Source: IGN3 sp964434675 (GTDB lineage: Bacteria > Bacteroidota > Ignavibacteria > Ignavibacteriales > Ignavibacteriaceae). Taken from it: 64,000 bases of DNA. The notes under the pieces were generated by a model that was not told the origin of the DNA, ran no database searches, and saw nothing but the letters and a program-made list of their open reading frames with translations. Location of the stretch: contig CAYSWN010000004.1 of the NCBI GenBank assembly GCA_964434675.1, positions 28,558-92,557 on the forward strand, given 5' to 3'. Shown one piece after another: positions 8,113 to 17,982 of the stretch (within the stretch, counting starts at the first letter, position 1; every line of letters starts with the position of its first letter). A program made the translations under genes and the position numbers.

Positions 8113-9900
8113 ATGAAAAAAATTTTCACTCTTTTACTTGCACTCGTTATTTCACTTCCCTTTGCATTTTCTCAAGATGCTTTAAAAAAGGATTTATCCC
8201 AAAAACCAAATGACTTTAATAATCCTTTGACTGTTTTAGGCCCTACATTAGAAGAAACATTAAGCACTTTATCCGAATCATTCGAAGATGTTATATTTCC
8301 GCCTGCTGGCTGGTCAAAACAAAACCCGGATGGTGGAACTGGCTGGGAGAGACAAACAAGTGGTGTAACCCCATTACCTGGCTGGAACGGCGGAGAAATT
8401 ACTACTGCACCTGGTGGCGGCAATGCAGTTGCATATGCAACTTGGACTACCGGTGGCGCAGCAGCTAATGATCAATGGTTAATTACACCTCAGATCACTA
8501 ACGTTCAAGCTGGCGATTCGCTATCTTTTTGGATGTTATTACCAGGTTACACAAACGCATTTGCTGAAAATATTGATATACTCATTTCAACAACAGGAAT
8601 GAATGTTGGTGACTTTACTACAACAGTTCATCTTTTTACTTTTCCAGCAAACTTTATTGATACAAATTGGACAAGATATTCATATGCATTGACAGATTAT
8701 GTTCCTTCTGGATCAAATATTTACATCGCATTCAGAGAACATGTTACTGATAATTTTAATGATGGTTCTGCTGTTTTACTTGATTTAATTGAAGTAACCG
8801 CTGGAACAATCGCTTCATCAGATTTATTTATTTCTGAGTACTTAGAAGGTTCAAGCAATAATAAAGCTATGGAAATTTATAATCCAACAAATGCATCTAT
8901 CGATTTGTCTAGTTACAGATTAGTTAGAGCTAATAATGGTGCAGATTCAATTCAATATATTCAACCATTAAGTGGGATGTTAGCACCAGATAATGTTTAT
9001 GTTGTTGCTAATCCACAAGCTGATCCACTGATATTAGCTGTTGCAGATCTTGATACTGGCGCAATTACTTTTTATAATGGTGACGATTATATGGCATTAG
9101 AAAAAGATGTTGCAAGTGTTTGGACACCAATCGATGTTATCGGTGTTTTAGGGATTGATCCTGGTACAGCCTGGGCTGTTGCGGGTATAGCTAACGCAAC
9201 TGCTGAACATACTTTAGTTAGAAAGCCATCTATACTGATGGGAACTACTGATTGGGTTGTTTCTGCTGGTACTGATTCACTTGACTCCGAGTGGCTGGTT
9301 TATCCACAAAATACTTTTACATTTTTAGGAAACCACGTTGTACCTGTTGAATTAACCGCATTTAATGCTTCTTTAAGTGGAACTTCTGTTAATCTTAACT
9401 GGACGACTGCAACAGAATTAAATAATGCTGGTTTTAACATCGAAAGAAAATCTTCAACATCAAGCTGGGTTAATGTTGGATTTGTTCCTGGATTCGGTAC
9501 TACTTCTGAAATAAGAAATTATTCTTATTCAGATAATAATCTTTCCACAAACAAATACAGCTACAGATTAAAACAAGTTGATTTTGATGGTACTTTTGAT
9601 TATTCAAGAGTTGTTGAAGTTGAAGTTGTAACACCAAATAGATTTGAATTATCACAAAATTATCCAAATCCATTTAACCCAACTACATCTATAAAATTTA
9701 GTTTACCTGAAGCAGGAAATGTTAAACTTGCTGTTTATAATTTGCTTGGTCAGGAAGTTAAAACACTTGTTAATGGATATAGAGCTGCCGGTTCTTACAC
9801 TCTAAATTTTGATGCACAAAATCTTTCAAGTGGAATTTATATTTACAAGATTGAAACTAATAACTTCACTCAAACAAGAAAAATGACATTTCTAAAATAA
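8113..9900 (+). CDS. Secreted multidomain protein with T9SS type A sorting domain (choice-of-anchor J and lamin-tail regions)
   Basis: 595 residues. Signal peptide 1-20 (ends FAFSQ). Residues about 55-235 resemble the choice-of-anchor J / MAM-like jelly roll: SESFEDVIFPPAGWSKQNPD, then QWLITPQI, then a DLIEV end. About 238-410 resemble a lamin-tail domain (LFISEYLEGSSNNKAMEIYN). About 415-510 form a beta-sandwich linker, and the last 85 residues carry the sorting signal with NYPNPFNP, LLGQEVKTL and GIYIYKIE. CAGGAG lies eight bases before the ATG. The choice-of-anchor plus lamin-tail pairing is common in secreted surface proteins and some extracellular nucleases, but no catalytic domain is visible here. 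A strong hairpin terminator follows. Confidence 0.88.
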   Translation: MKKIFTLLLALVISLPFAFSQDALKKDLSQKPNDFNNPLTVLGPTLEETLSTLSESFEDVIFPPAGWSKQNPDGGTGWERQTSGVTPLPGWNGGEITTAPGGGNAVAYATWTTGGAAANDQWLITPQITNVQAGDSLSFWMLLPGYTNAFAENIDILISTTGMNVGDFTTTVHLFTFPANFIDTNWTRYSYALTDYVPSGSNIYIAFREHVTDNFNDGSAVLLDLIEVTAGTIASSDLFISEYLEGSSNNKAMEIYNPTNASIDLSSYRLVRANNGADSIQYIQPLSGMLAPDNVYVVANPQADPLILAVADLDTGAITFYNGDDYMALEKDVASVWTPIDVIGVLGIDPGTAWAVAGIANATAEHTLVRKPSILMGTTDWVVSAGTDSLDSEWLVYPQNTFTFLGNHVVPVELTAFNASLSGTSVNLNWTTATELNNAGFNIERKSSTSSWVNVGFVPGFGTTSEIRNYSYSDNNLSTNKYSYRLKQVDFDGTFDYSRVVEVEVVTPNRFELSQNYPNPFNPTTSIKFSLPEAGNVKLAVYNLLGQEVKTLVNGYRAAGSYTLNFDAQNLSSGIYIYKIETNNFTQTRKMTFLK

Positions 9901-9930
9901 TTTGGAATTGTAAATTTTGAATTTGTTTTT

Positions 9931-9960
9931 AGCCCTGCTCTTTAGCGGGGCTTTTTTTTT
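9931..9960 (+). terminator. Rho-independent terminator
   Basis: AGCCCTGCT, loop CTTT, AGCGGGGCT (one G-T pair), then nine to ten T. It follows the 8113 gene by 30 bases. Confidence 0.88.
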
Positions 9961-10007
9961 GAACTAAGATTTTGCTAATCTTGTTACCAAAATAAAAGAA
10001 GTACAAT

Positions 10008-10919
10008 ATGAAAAGAATAATAGTTACTGGCGCAACCGGACTGATTGGACGAAAACTCGTCTCTACACTTATCCAGCGCGGAGATGAATTAATAATATTC
10101 AGCAGAGATACCGCAAAAGCAAAAACGATAATTCCAAATGCAAATGAATATGTTGAGTGGGATTATACTAAACCCGAATTGTGGAAATCCAAATTAGAAA
10201 ATTCTTATGCTATCGTTCATCTTGCGGGAACAAATCTTTTTGCTAAAAGATGGAACGATAGTTTTAAAAATGAAATTCTAAAATCCAGGCAGATGAGTAC
10301 AGAAAATCTTGTTGATGCAATAAAATCCTGCAGCAATAAACCACGTGTTTTTATTTCTGCATCCGGAGTTGGATATTATGGAGATTGTGGTGATACAATT
10401 TTAAATGAAGCATCATCTGCAGGTAATGATTTTCTCGCTGAGGTCTGTAAGGTTTGGGAAGGTGAATCAAAGCGAGTTGAAGATGCTGGAATAAGAAGTG
10501 TACAAATTAGAACAGGCTTAGTTTTAAGCACAGAGGACGGCGCATTAAAACAAATGATTCCGCCATTTAAATTTTTTATTGGTGGTCCACTTGGGAAAGG
10601 TAAACAATGGGCATCGTGGCTGCATATTGAGGATATTATTAGAATATATGTACACGCTATTGATAACACGGAATTAAGAGGCGCTGTAAATGCTGCTTCT
10701 CCAAATCCTGTTAGAATGAAAGAGTTTGCAAATACATTGGGAAATGTTTTACATCGTCCATCATTATTTCCTGTTCCAAAATTTGTTTTAAAAATTGTTA
10801 TTGGTGAAACAGCAGAGGTAGTAACCGCTAGTCAGAGAGTTGATGTTCAAAAACTTTTAAGCAGTGGTTTTAAATTTAATTTTAATTTTATTAAGGAAGC
10901 TTTAAATGATCTTTTATAA
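10008..10919 (+). CDS. TIGR01777 family NAD(P)-binding epimerase-like protein
   Basis: 303 residues, the normal length for the YfcH/TIGR01777 group of extended short-chain dehydrogenases. The N-terminal Rossmann motif is TGATGLIG (residues 7-14). AGTNLFAKRW and SASGVGYYGD are family signatures, the latter carrying the active-site tyrosine region. The C-terminal 45 residues match the DUF1731 tail (FPVPKFVLKIVIGE). The natural substrate of this family is not established; related proteins are called cell-division inhibitor SulA-like or nucleoside-diphosphate-sugar epimerases by homology only. Cytosolic. AAGAAG lies about seven bases upstream. It sits before the MFS gene on the same strand with a 111-base gap, so an operon is uncertain. 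Confidence 0.85.
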   Translation: MKRIIVTGATGLIGRKLVSTLIQRGDELIIFSRDTAKAKTIIPNANEYVEWDYTKPELWKSKLENSYAIVHLAGTNLFAKRWNDSFKNEILKSRQMSTENLVDAIKSCSNKPRVFISASGVGYYGDCGDTILNEASSAGNDFLAEVCKVWEGESKRVEDAGIRSVQIRTGLVLSTEDGALKQMIPPFKFFIGGPLGKGKQWASWLHIEDIIRIYVHAIDNTELRGAVNAASPNPVRMKEFANTLGNVLHRPSLFPVPKFVLKIVIGETAEVVTASQRVDVQKLLSSGFKFNFNFIKEALNDLL

Positions 10920-11009
10920 TATAAACTATTTTCATACTAGCCTTTTTTCTGGAGTTTGACAATTTTGACGTTCATCATTCTATCACTCATAATCATTACT
11001 TAATTTTAT

Positions 11010-11023
11010 TTTACAATTGTAAA
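11010..11023. promoter_or_regulatory. Perfect 14-base palindrome just upstream of the MFS gene (possible operator)
   Basis: TTTACAATTGTAAA ends seven bases before the ATG at 11031. A dyad of this size at this position could be a repressor site, but AT-rich palindromes also arise by chance. No ribosome binding site is visible between it and the start. Confidence 0.3.
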
Positions 11024-11030
11024 TGTTTTT

Positions 11031-12347
11031 ATGACAGGTAGCAGCACAATAAAATTAGTCTTACGTTCATTACGGCATAGAAATTACCGTTTGTTTTTTG
11101 GCGGACAAGGAATTTCTTTAGTTGGAACCTGGATGCAGCAAATTGCTTTGGGATGGTTGGTTTACAGATTAACTGATTCAGCATTTCTTTTAGGTTTGGT
11201 CGGATTTGCAGGACAAATTCCAACTTTTATTTTGGCTTCTTTTGCAGGTGTTTTAGCCGATCGATTTAACAGACATCATATTATAATATTAACGCAAACC
11301 CTGGCAATGATTCAGGCAGCAGTACTGGCGGTTCTTACTTTAACTAACACAATCCAAATTTGGCATATAATATTATTAAGCGTTTTTATCGGAATCGTAA
11401 ATGCATTTGATATGCCAACAAGGCAATCATTTGTTGTAGATATTGTTGATGATAAAACTGATTTGCCAAATGCAATCGCTCTCAATTCATCAATGTTTAA
11501 TGCAGCAAGACTTGTTGGTCCAACCATCGCAGGGATTATGATTTCGCTGCTCGGTGAAGGTCTTTGTTTTTTACTTAACGCAATAAGTTATATCGCTGTC
11601 ATTGTTGCGTTATTGATGATACACATCATTCCTAAAACTGAAATTATCAAACCAGAAAAAGTATTAAAAGGATTGAAGGATGGTTTAAGGTATGCATATA
11701 AATTTAAACCGATAAAAGTTCTTTTGCTCTTTCTCGGATTAGTAAGTTTAACTGGTGGACCATACACAGTGCTGATGCCTATTTTTGCAAAAGACATATT
11801 AAAAGGAAACGCAAACACCCTCGGATTACTATTTGGAGCAGTAGGTGTTGGGGCCTTGACAGGTGCCATTTATCTTGCATCAAGAAAGAGTGTATTAGGT
11901 TTAGGGAAATGGATTGCAATATCTGCATCTATATTTGCGATTGGATTAATACTGTTTTCTTTCTCACAAAACCTAATCTTCTCTCTAGTGTTGCTGTCAT
12001 TTACCGGGTTTGGGATGATGGTTCAGATGGCTTCCACAAATACACTTTTACAAACTCTTGTTGATGATGATAAGCGCGGTCGAATTATGAGTCTTTATGT
12101 AATGGCATTTATGGGTACAGCACCAATCGGCAGTTTAGTAGCAGGAACTTTAGCAAGCAAACTGGGGGCACCATTTACAATATTTTCCGGCGGACTAATT
12201 TGTTTAGCTGGAACAATTGCTTATGCAGTTTATTTACCTTCATTAAGAAGTCATATCAGACCATATTATATAAAGTTGGGCATCCTTCCCGAAGTATCAA
12301 AAGGCTTGCAATCCGCCACACACTTAAATATGCCGCCAAATAAATAA
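11031..12347 (+). CDS. MFS transporter, EntS/MFS_3-like exporter
   Basis: 438 residues with about twelve hydrophobic segments, an integral inner-membrane protein. The opening RHRNYRLFFGGQGISLVGTW is the typical start of the MFS_3 (enterobactin exporter EntS-like) group. GVLADRFNRHHIII is the loop 2-3 signature of major facilitator proteins. The sequence LNSSMFNAARLVGPTIAG is also typical. It probably exports a small molecule by proton antiport; the substrate cannot be read from sequence. No siderophore genes are nearby. It converges on ahcY with a shared terminator at 12351-12376. The start is taken from homology because the upstream region lacks a clear ribosome binding site. Confidence 0.88.
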   Translation: MTGSSTIKLVLRSLRHRNYRLFFGGQGISLVGTWMQQIALGWLVYRLTDSAFLLGLVGFAGQIPTFILASFAGVLADRFNRHHIIILTQTLAMIQAAVLAVLTLTNTIQIWHIILLSVFIGIVNAFDMPTRQSFVVDIVDDKTDLPNAIALNSSMFNAARLVGPTIAGIMISLLGEGLCFLLNAISYIAVIVALLMIHIIPKTEIIKPEKVLKGLKDGLRYAYKFKPIKVLLLFLGLVSLTGGPYTVLMPIFAKDILKGNANTLGLLFGAVGVGALTGAIYLASRKSVLGLGKWIAISASIFAIGLILFSFSQNLIFSLVLLSFTGFGMMVQMASTNTLLQTLVDDDKRGRIMSLYVMAFMGTAPIGSLVAGTLASKLGAPFTIFSGGLICLAGTIAYAVYLPSLRSHIRPYYIKLGILPEVSKGLQSATHLNMPPNK

Positions 12348-12350
12348 AAA

Positions 12351-12376
12351 AAAGGCTGAACTTTCGCACAGCCTTT
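12351..12376. terminator. Bidirectional terminator between the MFS gene and ahcY
   Basis: AAAGGCTG and CAGCCTTT pair around a 10-base loop. A-rich and T-containing flanks on both sides fit use by both convergent genes. Confidence 0.65.
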
Positions 12377-12401
12377 ACTATAAATTTATTTTACAGTGAT
12401 T

Positions 12402-13730
12402 TTAATACCTGTAATAATCAGGCTTAAAAGGTCCTTCAACTGTAACTCCAATATATTTTGCTTGTTCAGGAGTTAAGGAATCAAGTTCAACACCTATTTT
12501 CTTTAAGTGTAGTCTAGCAACTTTTTCATCCAAGTGTTTTGGAAGGGTGTAAACTTTATTTTCATATCTCTCAGGATGAAGCCAAAGTTCCAACTGAGCA
12601 AGTGTTTGATTTGTAAACGAGTTTGACATTACAAATGAAGGATGACCTGTTGCACAACCAAGATTTACCAATCTGCCTTCAGCAAGTACGATTAAATCTT
12701 TACCATCAATTGTGTATTTATCAACCTGTGGTTTGATAGTATTTTTTGTGCTGCCGTAGTTTTTGTTCAACCATGCCATATCGATTTCTGTATCAAAGTG
12801 TCCGATGTTACAAACAATCGTTTTGTCTTTCAACATTTTAAAGTGTTTGCCGTTCAGCACATTCATATTACCTGTAGCAGTAACAACAATATCTGCTTCT
12901 TTAACTGCATCATCCATCTTTTTAACTTCATAGCCTTCCATCGCAGCTTGAAGCGCACAAATAGGGTCAATCTCCGTAACAATGACTCTTACATTGGCAT
13001 TCTTTAAAGATTCTGCTGAACCTTTTCCAACATCACCAAAGCCTGCTACAACAGCAACTTTTCCAGCAAGCATTAAATCTGTTGCTCTGCGTATTGCGTC
13101 AACTAATGATTCGCGACAACCGTACTTGTTATCAAATTTAGATTTAGTAACTGAATCATTTACGTTAATTGCAGGAATTGGAAGCGTACCATTTTGCATT
13201 CTTTCATACAAGCGATGAACACCGGTTGTAGTTTCTTCAGATAATCCTTTTATACCTTTAGCCAATTCCGGAAAATGATCAAACACCATATTTGTAAGAT
13301 CGCCGCCATCATCAAGTATCAAATTTAAAGGTCTTGATTCATCACCAAAGAATAATGTTTGCTCAATGCACCAATTAAACTCTTCTTCATTCATTCCTTT
13401 CCATGCAAATACAGGAACACCGGCAGCAGCAATTGCAGCAGCAGCATGATCTTGAGTTGAAAAGATATTACAGGATGACCATTTTACTTCAGCACCAAGT
13501 TCAACAAGTGTTTCAATCAACACCGCAGTTTGGATTGTCATGTGAAGGCAGCCTGCAATACGAGCACCTTTTAATGGATTCTTACCTTTATATTCTTCTC
13601 TCAACGCCATTAAGCCTGGCATTTCTGCTTCGGCAAGTTCTATTTCTTTTCTTCCCCATTCAGCCAGCGAAATATCTTTAACTTTATATTTTAGTGAGAA
13701 ATCAATTTTCTTATCTAAAACTTCACTCAT
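12402..13730 (-). CDS. ahcY: S-adenosylhomocysteinase
   Basis: 442 residues. It hydrolyses S-adenosylhomocysteine to adenosine and homocysteine with tightly bound NAD, removing the inhibitor of methyltransferases. Diagnostic segments: GCLHMTIQTAVLIETL near the N-terminus, FSTQDHAAAA, the substrate-domain NVNDSVTKSKFDN, the Rossmann motif VAGFGDVGKGSAESL, and the C-terminal GPFKPDYYRY end required for NAD binding. Cytosolic. It follows metK on the same strand with a 95-base gap. AAAGG lies about seven bases before the start. Together with metK it forms part of the activated methyl cycle, apt for a region with many methyltransferases. No SAH riboswitch-like structure was seen upstream. Confidence 0.97.
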   Translation of the reverse strand: MSEVLDKKIDFSLKYKVKDISLAEWGRKEIELAEAEMPGLMALREEYKGKNPLKGARIAGCLHMTIQTAVLIETLVELGAEVKWSSCNIFSTQDHAAAAIAAAGVPVFAWKGMNEEEFNWCIEQTLFFGDESRPLNLILDDGGDLTNMVFDHFPELAKGIKGLSEETTTGVHRLYERMQNGTLPIPAINVNDSVTKSKFDNKYGCRESLVDAIRRATDLMLAGKVAVVAGFGDVGKGSAESLKNANVRVIVTEIDPICALQAAMEGYEVKKMDDAVKEADIVVTATGNMNVLNGKHFKMLKDKTIVCNIGHFDTEIDMAWLNKNYGSTKNTIKPQVDKYTIDGKDLIVLAEGRLVNLGCATGHPSFVMSNSFTNQTLAQLELWLHPERYENKVYTLPKHLDEKVARLHLKKIGVELDSLTPEQAKYIGVTVEGPFKPDYYRY

Positions 13731-13825
13731 TTTTTTACCTTTGCTTTATTTTTAAATAATTTCTTAAGATTATTCACCTGTTACTAAACAACAAACAATC
13801 TATGAAAAGTTCATAATTAATAATT

Positions 13826-14974
13826 TTATTTTTTAACATATTTTTTAAATACTGGAACCAGATCAAGTTGTTCCCAAGTAAAGTCTTTATCATTTCGACC
13901 AAAGTGACCGTAAGCAGAAGTTTTTTGATAGATTGGTCTTCTTAATTTTAATCGTGAGATAATCCCTTTTGGAGTGAGATCAACTTCCTTTTGAATCATT
14001 TTTGAAATTGCTGAGTCAGAAATAACTCCAGTTCCTTTTGTATCGACAAAAACAGAAATTGGTTTTGCAACGCCTATGGCGTAAGATACTTGCACCAAAC
14101 ATTCTTTAGCCAGTTTTGATGCTACAACATTTTTTGCGATATGTCTAGCAGCGTAGGTTGCAGAGCGATCAACCTTTGAAGGATCTTTACCGGAAAATGC
14201 GCCGCCGCCGTGTGGTGCCCATCCGCCGTAAGTATCAACAATAATTTTCCTTCCTGTTAATCCGCTGTCGCCGTGTGGTCCGCCAATTTCAAATCTTCCG
14301 GTTGGATTTACAAAATATTTGGTGTTCTTGTCTAAATACTTAGCAGGAATAACTTTTTTAATCACGTGCTGAATTACATCAGACTTAATTTTACTTTGCT
14401 TTGCATCACCATCGTGCTGAGTTGAAATAACAACAGCATCAACTCTTAGCGGTTTATTTTTATCATCGTACTCAATCGTTACTTGTGATTTTGCATCCGG
14501 TCTTAGATAAGGCATTAACTTTGGATTTTTCTTTCTGATATCGGTAAGCTTTTGCATTAGTTTATGTGCAAACATAATCGGCATTGGCATAAGTTCAGGT
14601 GTTTGATCGCAAGCGTATCCAAACATAATGCCCTGATCGCCAGCGCCACCAGTATCAACACCCATTGCAATATCAGGAGACTGAGAATGAATTGCGTTAA
14701 GCACAGAACAAGATTCTGAATCAAACTTATAATCTGCTTTAGTGTAACCAATTTTCTTAACAGTGCTTCTTACAATTTCCTGAACATCAATGTAAGTTTT
14801 TGTCGTAATCTCACCACCAACTAACACTAAACCTGTAGTAACAAAAGTTTCGCAAGCTACTCGCGCATTCGGATCGTGTTTATAAATTGCATCTAATATT
14901 CCGTCGGATATTGCATCACTAACTTTATCCGGATGACCTTCAGAAACTGATTCTGATGTGAAAAAGAATGACAT
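13826..14974 (-). CDS. metK: S-adenosylmethionine synthase
   Basis: 382 residues, the normal length. It makes SAM from methionine and ATP. The opening FTSESVSEGHPDKVSDAISD, the ATP motif GAGDQGIMFGYA and the phosphate-binding GGAFSGKDPSKVDRS loop are all intact. The C-terminus is HFGRNDKDFTWEQLD. Cytosolic tetramer by family knowledge. AAGGA is 11 bases before the ATG. It leads the pair metK-ahcY. The 145-base spacer shared with the divergent 15120 gene has no recognisable SAM riboswitch, so control is probably at the promoter. Confidence 0.97.
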   Translation of the reverse strand: MSFFFTSESVSEGHPDKVSDAISDGILDAIYKHDPNARVACETFVTTGLVLVGGEITTKTYIDVQEIVRSTVKKIGYTKADYKFDSESCSVLNAIHSQSPDIAMGVDTGGAGDQGIMFGYACDQTPELMPMPIMFAHKLMQKLTDIRKKNPKLMPYLRPDAKSQVTIEYDDKNKPLRVDAVVISTQHDGDAKQSKIKSDVIQHVIKKVIPAKYLDKNTKYFVNPTGRFEIGGPHGDSGLTGRKIIVDTYGGWAPHGGGAFSGKDPSKVDRSATYAARHIAKNVVASKLAKECLVQVSYAIGVAKPISVFVDTKGTGVISDSAISKMIQKEVDLTPKGIISRLKLRRPIYQKTSAYGHFGRNDKDFTWEQLDLVPVFKKYVKK

Positions 14975-15119
14975 ATTCTAATATTCCTTTGTATAATTTT
15001 TAATATGCTTATCTGGATTTTGAGTGCCAAATTTAACTAATCCCCATACTATATACAAAATAACTTTAGTCAGATTTAGGTATCTTTTAAATACTATTTA
15101 ATCAAATCTTGAGATATAA

Positions 15120-16067
15120 ATGAAGACGAGAATTACTGATTTATTACAAATAGATTATCCAATTATCCAGGCAGGAATGGTTTGGGTTTCCGGCTGGAAA
15201 TTAGCTTCCGCCGTTTCTAATTGCGGCGGCTTAGGTTTGATAGGCGCTGGTTCAATGAAGACTGATCTGCTGTACGAACATTTACAAAAATGTAAAGCCG
15301 CAACAAACAAACCGTTTGGTGTTAATATTCCTTTGCTAAGAAAAGATGCTGAAGAACTTGTTAAAGTTTGTTTGGATGAAGGTGTCAAAATCTTTTTTAC
15401 TTCAGCCGGAAATCCAAAAACATTTACTTCTCTTTTAAAAGAAAATGGCTGTACAGTTGTTCACGTTGTTGCAAATCTAAAGTATGGATTGAAAGCACAG
15501 GAAGCCGGATGTGATGCTGTTGTTGGTGAAGGTGTTGAAGCCGGAGGACATAATGGTGCTGATCAACTAACTACATTTTGTTTGATTCCACAGCTTGTTG
15601 ATAAACTAAATATTCCTGTTATTGCTGCTGGTGGAATTGCTGATGGAAGAGGAATTTTAGCAGCACTTTCTCTTGGTGCAGAAGGTTTACAAATCGGAAC
15701 TCGTTTCGCCGCAACTGTCGAATCATCTGCCCACGTAAATTATAAACAGGAAATTGTTAACTCTGGTGATCAGGATACAACACTTGCTTTTAAGAAAATT
15801 GGTTTAGTAAGAATGATAAAAAATGATTTTGCTTTCCGTGCGATGAAGGCTGAAAATGAGGGCTGGAATGAAACTCAATTACGTGATCTTCTTGGAGCTA
15901 AACGAGAACGTGCAGGAATTTTTGAGGGAGATTTGGTTGAAGGTGAACTTGAAGCCGGACAAGGAGTTGGTTTGATAAATGATATTCCTACAGTTAAAGT
16001 TTTATTTGAGAGATTACTGAAAGAATTAGAATCAGCAAAAAGAAGATTTGAAACAAAGAAACATTAA
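15120..16067 (+). CDS. Nitronate monooxygenase / FabK-like FMN enzyme
   Basis: A 315-residue TIM-barrel flavoprotein of the 2-nitropropane dioxygenase family. The opening YPIIQAGMVWVSGWKLA and GGLGLIGAGSM are typical. The segment EGVEAGGHNG holds the conserved histidine, and AGGIADGRGILAALSLGAEG plus IGTRFAAT form the FMN phosphate site. The same family contains nitronate monooxygenases and the enoyl-ACP reductase FabK, and sequence alone does not separate them here. No fatty-acid genes are adjacent, so I leave the symbol blank. Cytosolic. It is divergent from metK; GAG about six bases upstream is a weak ribosome binding site. Confidence 0.85.
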   Translation: MKTRITDLLQIDYPIIQAGMVWVSGWKLASAVSNCGGLGLIGAGSMKTDLLYEHLQKCKAATNKPFGVNIPLLRKDAEELVKVCLDEGVKIFFTSAGNPKTFTSLLKENGCTVVHVVANLKYGLKAQEAGCDAVVGEGVEAGGHNGADQLTTFCLIPQLVDKLNIPVIAAGGIADGRGILAALSLGAEGLQIGTRFAATVESSAHVNYKQEIVNSGDQDTTLAFKKIGLVRMIKNDFAFRAMKAENEGWNETQLRDLLGAKRERAGIFEGDLVEGELEAGQGVGLINDIPTVKVLFERLLKELESAKRRFETKKH

Positions 16068-16131
16068 TTCTCAAAATCTGATATGATTTGTTAAAATCAT
16101 AAAAATATGTGTACGATTGCAAATCGCTAAT

Positions 16132-17358
16132 TTATCTCTTTAAATAAATGCTGATAACCTCATCAACGTTTTCTGCGGTTGGAAAGAATGAATGAATTTT
16201 TCTTAACACGGTTTCAACAACTGCATCGGGACAACTTGCACCGCTTGTTAGTATAATATTTACAACTTCTTTTTGTGGAAGATAATTTTCCGTTTCAACT
16301 TCTATATGATTATGAAGATTAAAATGTTTAATTGTTTTATCACTTAAAATCTTTTCTTCGGATGAAATAAAATAAGTTGGTAATTTCTCTTCACACAATT
16401 CTACAATGTGAGAGGTGTTTGAACTGTTGTATCCGCCAACAACAATTGCAAAATCGGCTTGCTCTTTTAACAATCCATAAGTTGCTTCCTGATTATCGTT
16501 AGTAGCATAACAAAGTGTATCTCGTGTATCCGCAAAATGTTCTTTAATATTTTCTATACCGAATTTTTTAGTCATAGTATCTTTTAACAAATCAGCAATT
16601 GCCTGTGTTTCTGTTGCAAGCATTGTGGTTTGATTTACAACTCCAACTTTTTGTAAATCTTTTTCAAAATCAAATCCATCAGAAAATTTACCTTTAAAGA
16701 TTTTGTAAAACTCGTTGTCTGATCTTTCATCAAGTATAAATGATGAAAGTAATTTTGCTTCTTCCAAATCTCTTACAATAACCGATTTAGCATTGGTTTT
16801 ACTGTGTGAAAACGTTGCTCGTGTTTCTTCGTGATATGATTTACCGTGGATGATAACTGTAAAATCTTCTTTGCCAAGCTGTTCGCTTCTGTTCCAAACC
16901 TTTTCTACAAATGGACAGGTTGTGTTGTAGCTATACGGATTTATACCAATTTCATTTAGTTTTTTTTCGATTTCAATCGTTGTACCAAAAGCAGGAATGA
17001 TTACAATATCTTCTTTAGTCAAACTATTCCATTCAATTAAAGCTTTACCTGAAGTATCCATTAAAAACTTAACCCCAAGTTTTTCAAGATCCATATTCAC
17101 ACCGGGATTATGTATCATCTCACTAAGTAAATAAATTCTTTTATCTGGATTTTCTTCAATTGTTTTGTAGGCAATTTCGATAGCGTTTTCAACTCCATAA
17201 CAAAAACCAAAATGCCTTGCGAGATAAAATCTAATTGGACCAAAATCTAAAAGTGTGGGAGTAAAATCTTTTTTCCTTGGATCAAAATCTTTTCTGTTAT
17301 TTTTAATCCTTGTTATAAATGAGCTTCTATAAATATTCGGGATATCAAACTTTTTCAT
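16132..17358 (-). CDS. ispH: 4-hydroxy-3-methylbut-2-enyl diphosphate reductase (IspH), long form
   Basis: 408 residues against about 310 for the E. coli enzyme, matching the longer form seen in cyanobacteria and relatives of this lineage. The three cluster-binding cysteines are present: C53 in FGFCYGVENA, C148 in NTTCPFVEKVW and C376 in TSGASCPDAVVE. It catalyses the last step of the MEP isoprenoid pathway, giving IPP and DMAPP from HMBPP with an iron-sulfur cluster. The N-terminal extension of about 40 residues is basic with no export signal. Cytosolic. It is followed by 64 bases without a gene and then the convergent 15120 gene. The small membrane-protein gene at 17415 lies upstream on the same strand. 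Confidence 0.95.
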   Translation of the reverse strand: MKKFDIPNIYRSSFITRIKNNRKDFDPRKKDFTPTLLDFGPIRFYLARHFGFCYGVENAIEIAYKTIEENPDKRIYLLSEMIHNPGVNMDLEKLGVKFLMDTSGKALIEWNSLTKEDIVIIPAFGTTIEIEKKLNEIGINPYSYNTTCPFVEKVWNRSEQLGKEDFTVIIHGKSYHEETRATFSHSKTNAKSVIVRDLEEAKLLSSFILDERSDNEFYKIFKGKFSDGFDFEKDLQKVGVVNQTTMLATETQAIADLLKDTMTKKFGIENIKEHFADTRDTLCYATNDNQEATYGLLKEQADFAIVVGGYNSSNTSHIVELCEEKLPTYFISSEEKILSDKTIKHFNLHNHIEVETENYLPQKEVVNIILTSGASCPDAVVETVLRKIHSFFPTAENVDEVISIYLKR

Positions 17359-17414
17359 TACTTATCTTTAACTTCTTAAACCTATAAACAAATTCAAAAT
17401 CATTTTAGTTCTTT

Positions 17415-17894
17415 TTATAATAAAATATTTAGTGCCTCATCAGCGGTAACTTCATAATCTATAATAAATTTTTCCTTTGTAGGTCTGTTAAAAAAGAAAA
17501 GAGTTATTAGTATCACAAAAAATGAAGCATAAAAATAGTTTGCTGTAATTATCATAATTGAAATACTAAAAACATTTGCACCTTCTAAAAGCGCAAGTTT
17601 AATAATGCTATTTTTGCGATACGAAATCATTTTGTTTTCAAATGATGAACTCTTATCAAAATTGCCAACCAATTTTATATAAATAATTTTTGATGCAAGA
17701 ATAGCAAATAAAATAACAACAGGAGTAACAAACAAAAATACTGTGTTTAACTCCGGCATTACTGAAATATCACCAGATTGAATTAAAAATAGTCCAACTA
17801 TAAAATAAATTGTTTGTCCCGCAAACAATGCAAAGAAAATTATATTTAAAGATGCAAAAAAAGTTTCTGATAATTTAGATTTTTCGATATCCAT
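17415..17894 (-). CDS. Hypothetical four-helix membrane protein
   Basis: 159 residues. Hydrophobic stretches near 10-32, 43-72, 92-112 and 114-134 suggest four membrane helices, with a short charged loop (FDKSSSFENKMISYRKN) between helices two and three and a soluble C-terminal tail. I do not recognise a family. It lies 56 bases upstream of ispH on the same strand, so the two may be co-transcribed, though nothing links the functions. No ribosome binding site is obvious before the ATG at 17892-17894. Confidence 0.7.
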   Translation of the reverse strand: MDIEKSKLSETFFASLNIIFFALFAGQTIYFIVGLFLIQSGDISVMPELNTVFLFVTPVVILFAILASKIIYIKLVGNFDKSSSFENKMISYRKNSIIKLALLEGANVFSISIMIITANYFYASFFVILITLFFFNRPTKEKFIIDYEVTADEALNILL

Positions 17895-17982
17895 AAAGCA
17901 AAACCAATGATTTGATGATTATTCATTCTTAGAAATCTGAAGCTACTTCAGTATATTTGCTTTCCAAATTTAGAGAAATGAA

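Noticed and set aside
14975..15119. Possible SAM riboswitch upstream of metK.
   Set aside because: No recognisable aptamer core or terminator-antiterminator pair was found; the spacer is short and divergent.
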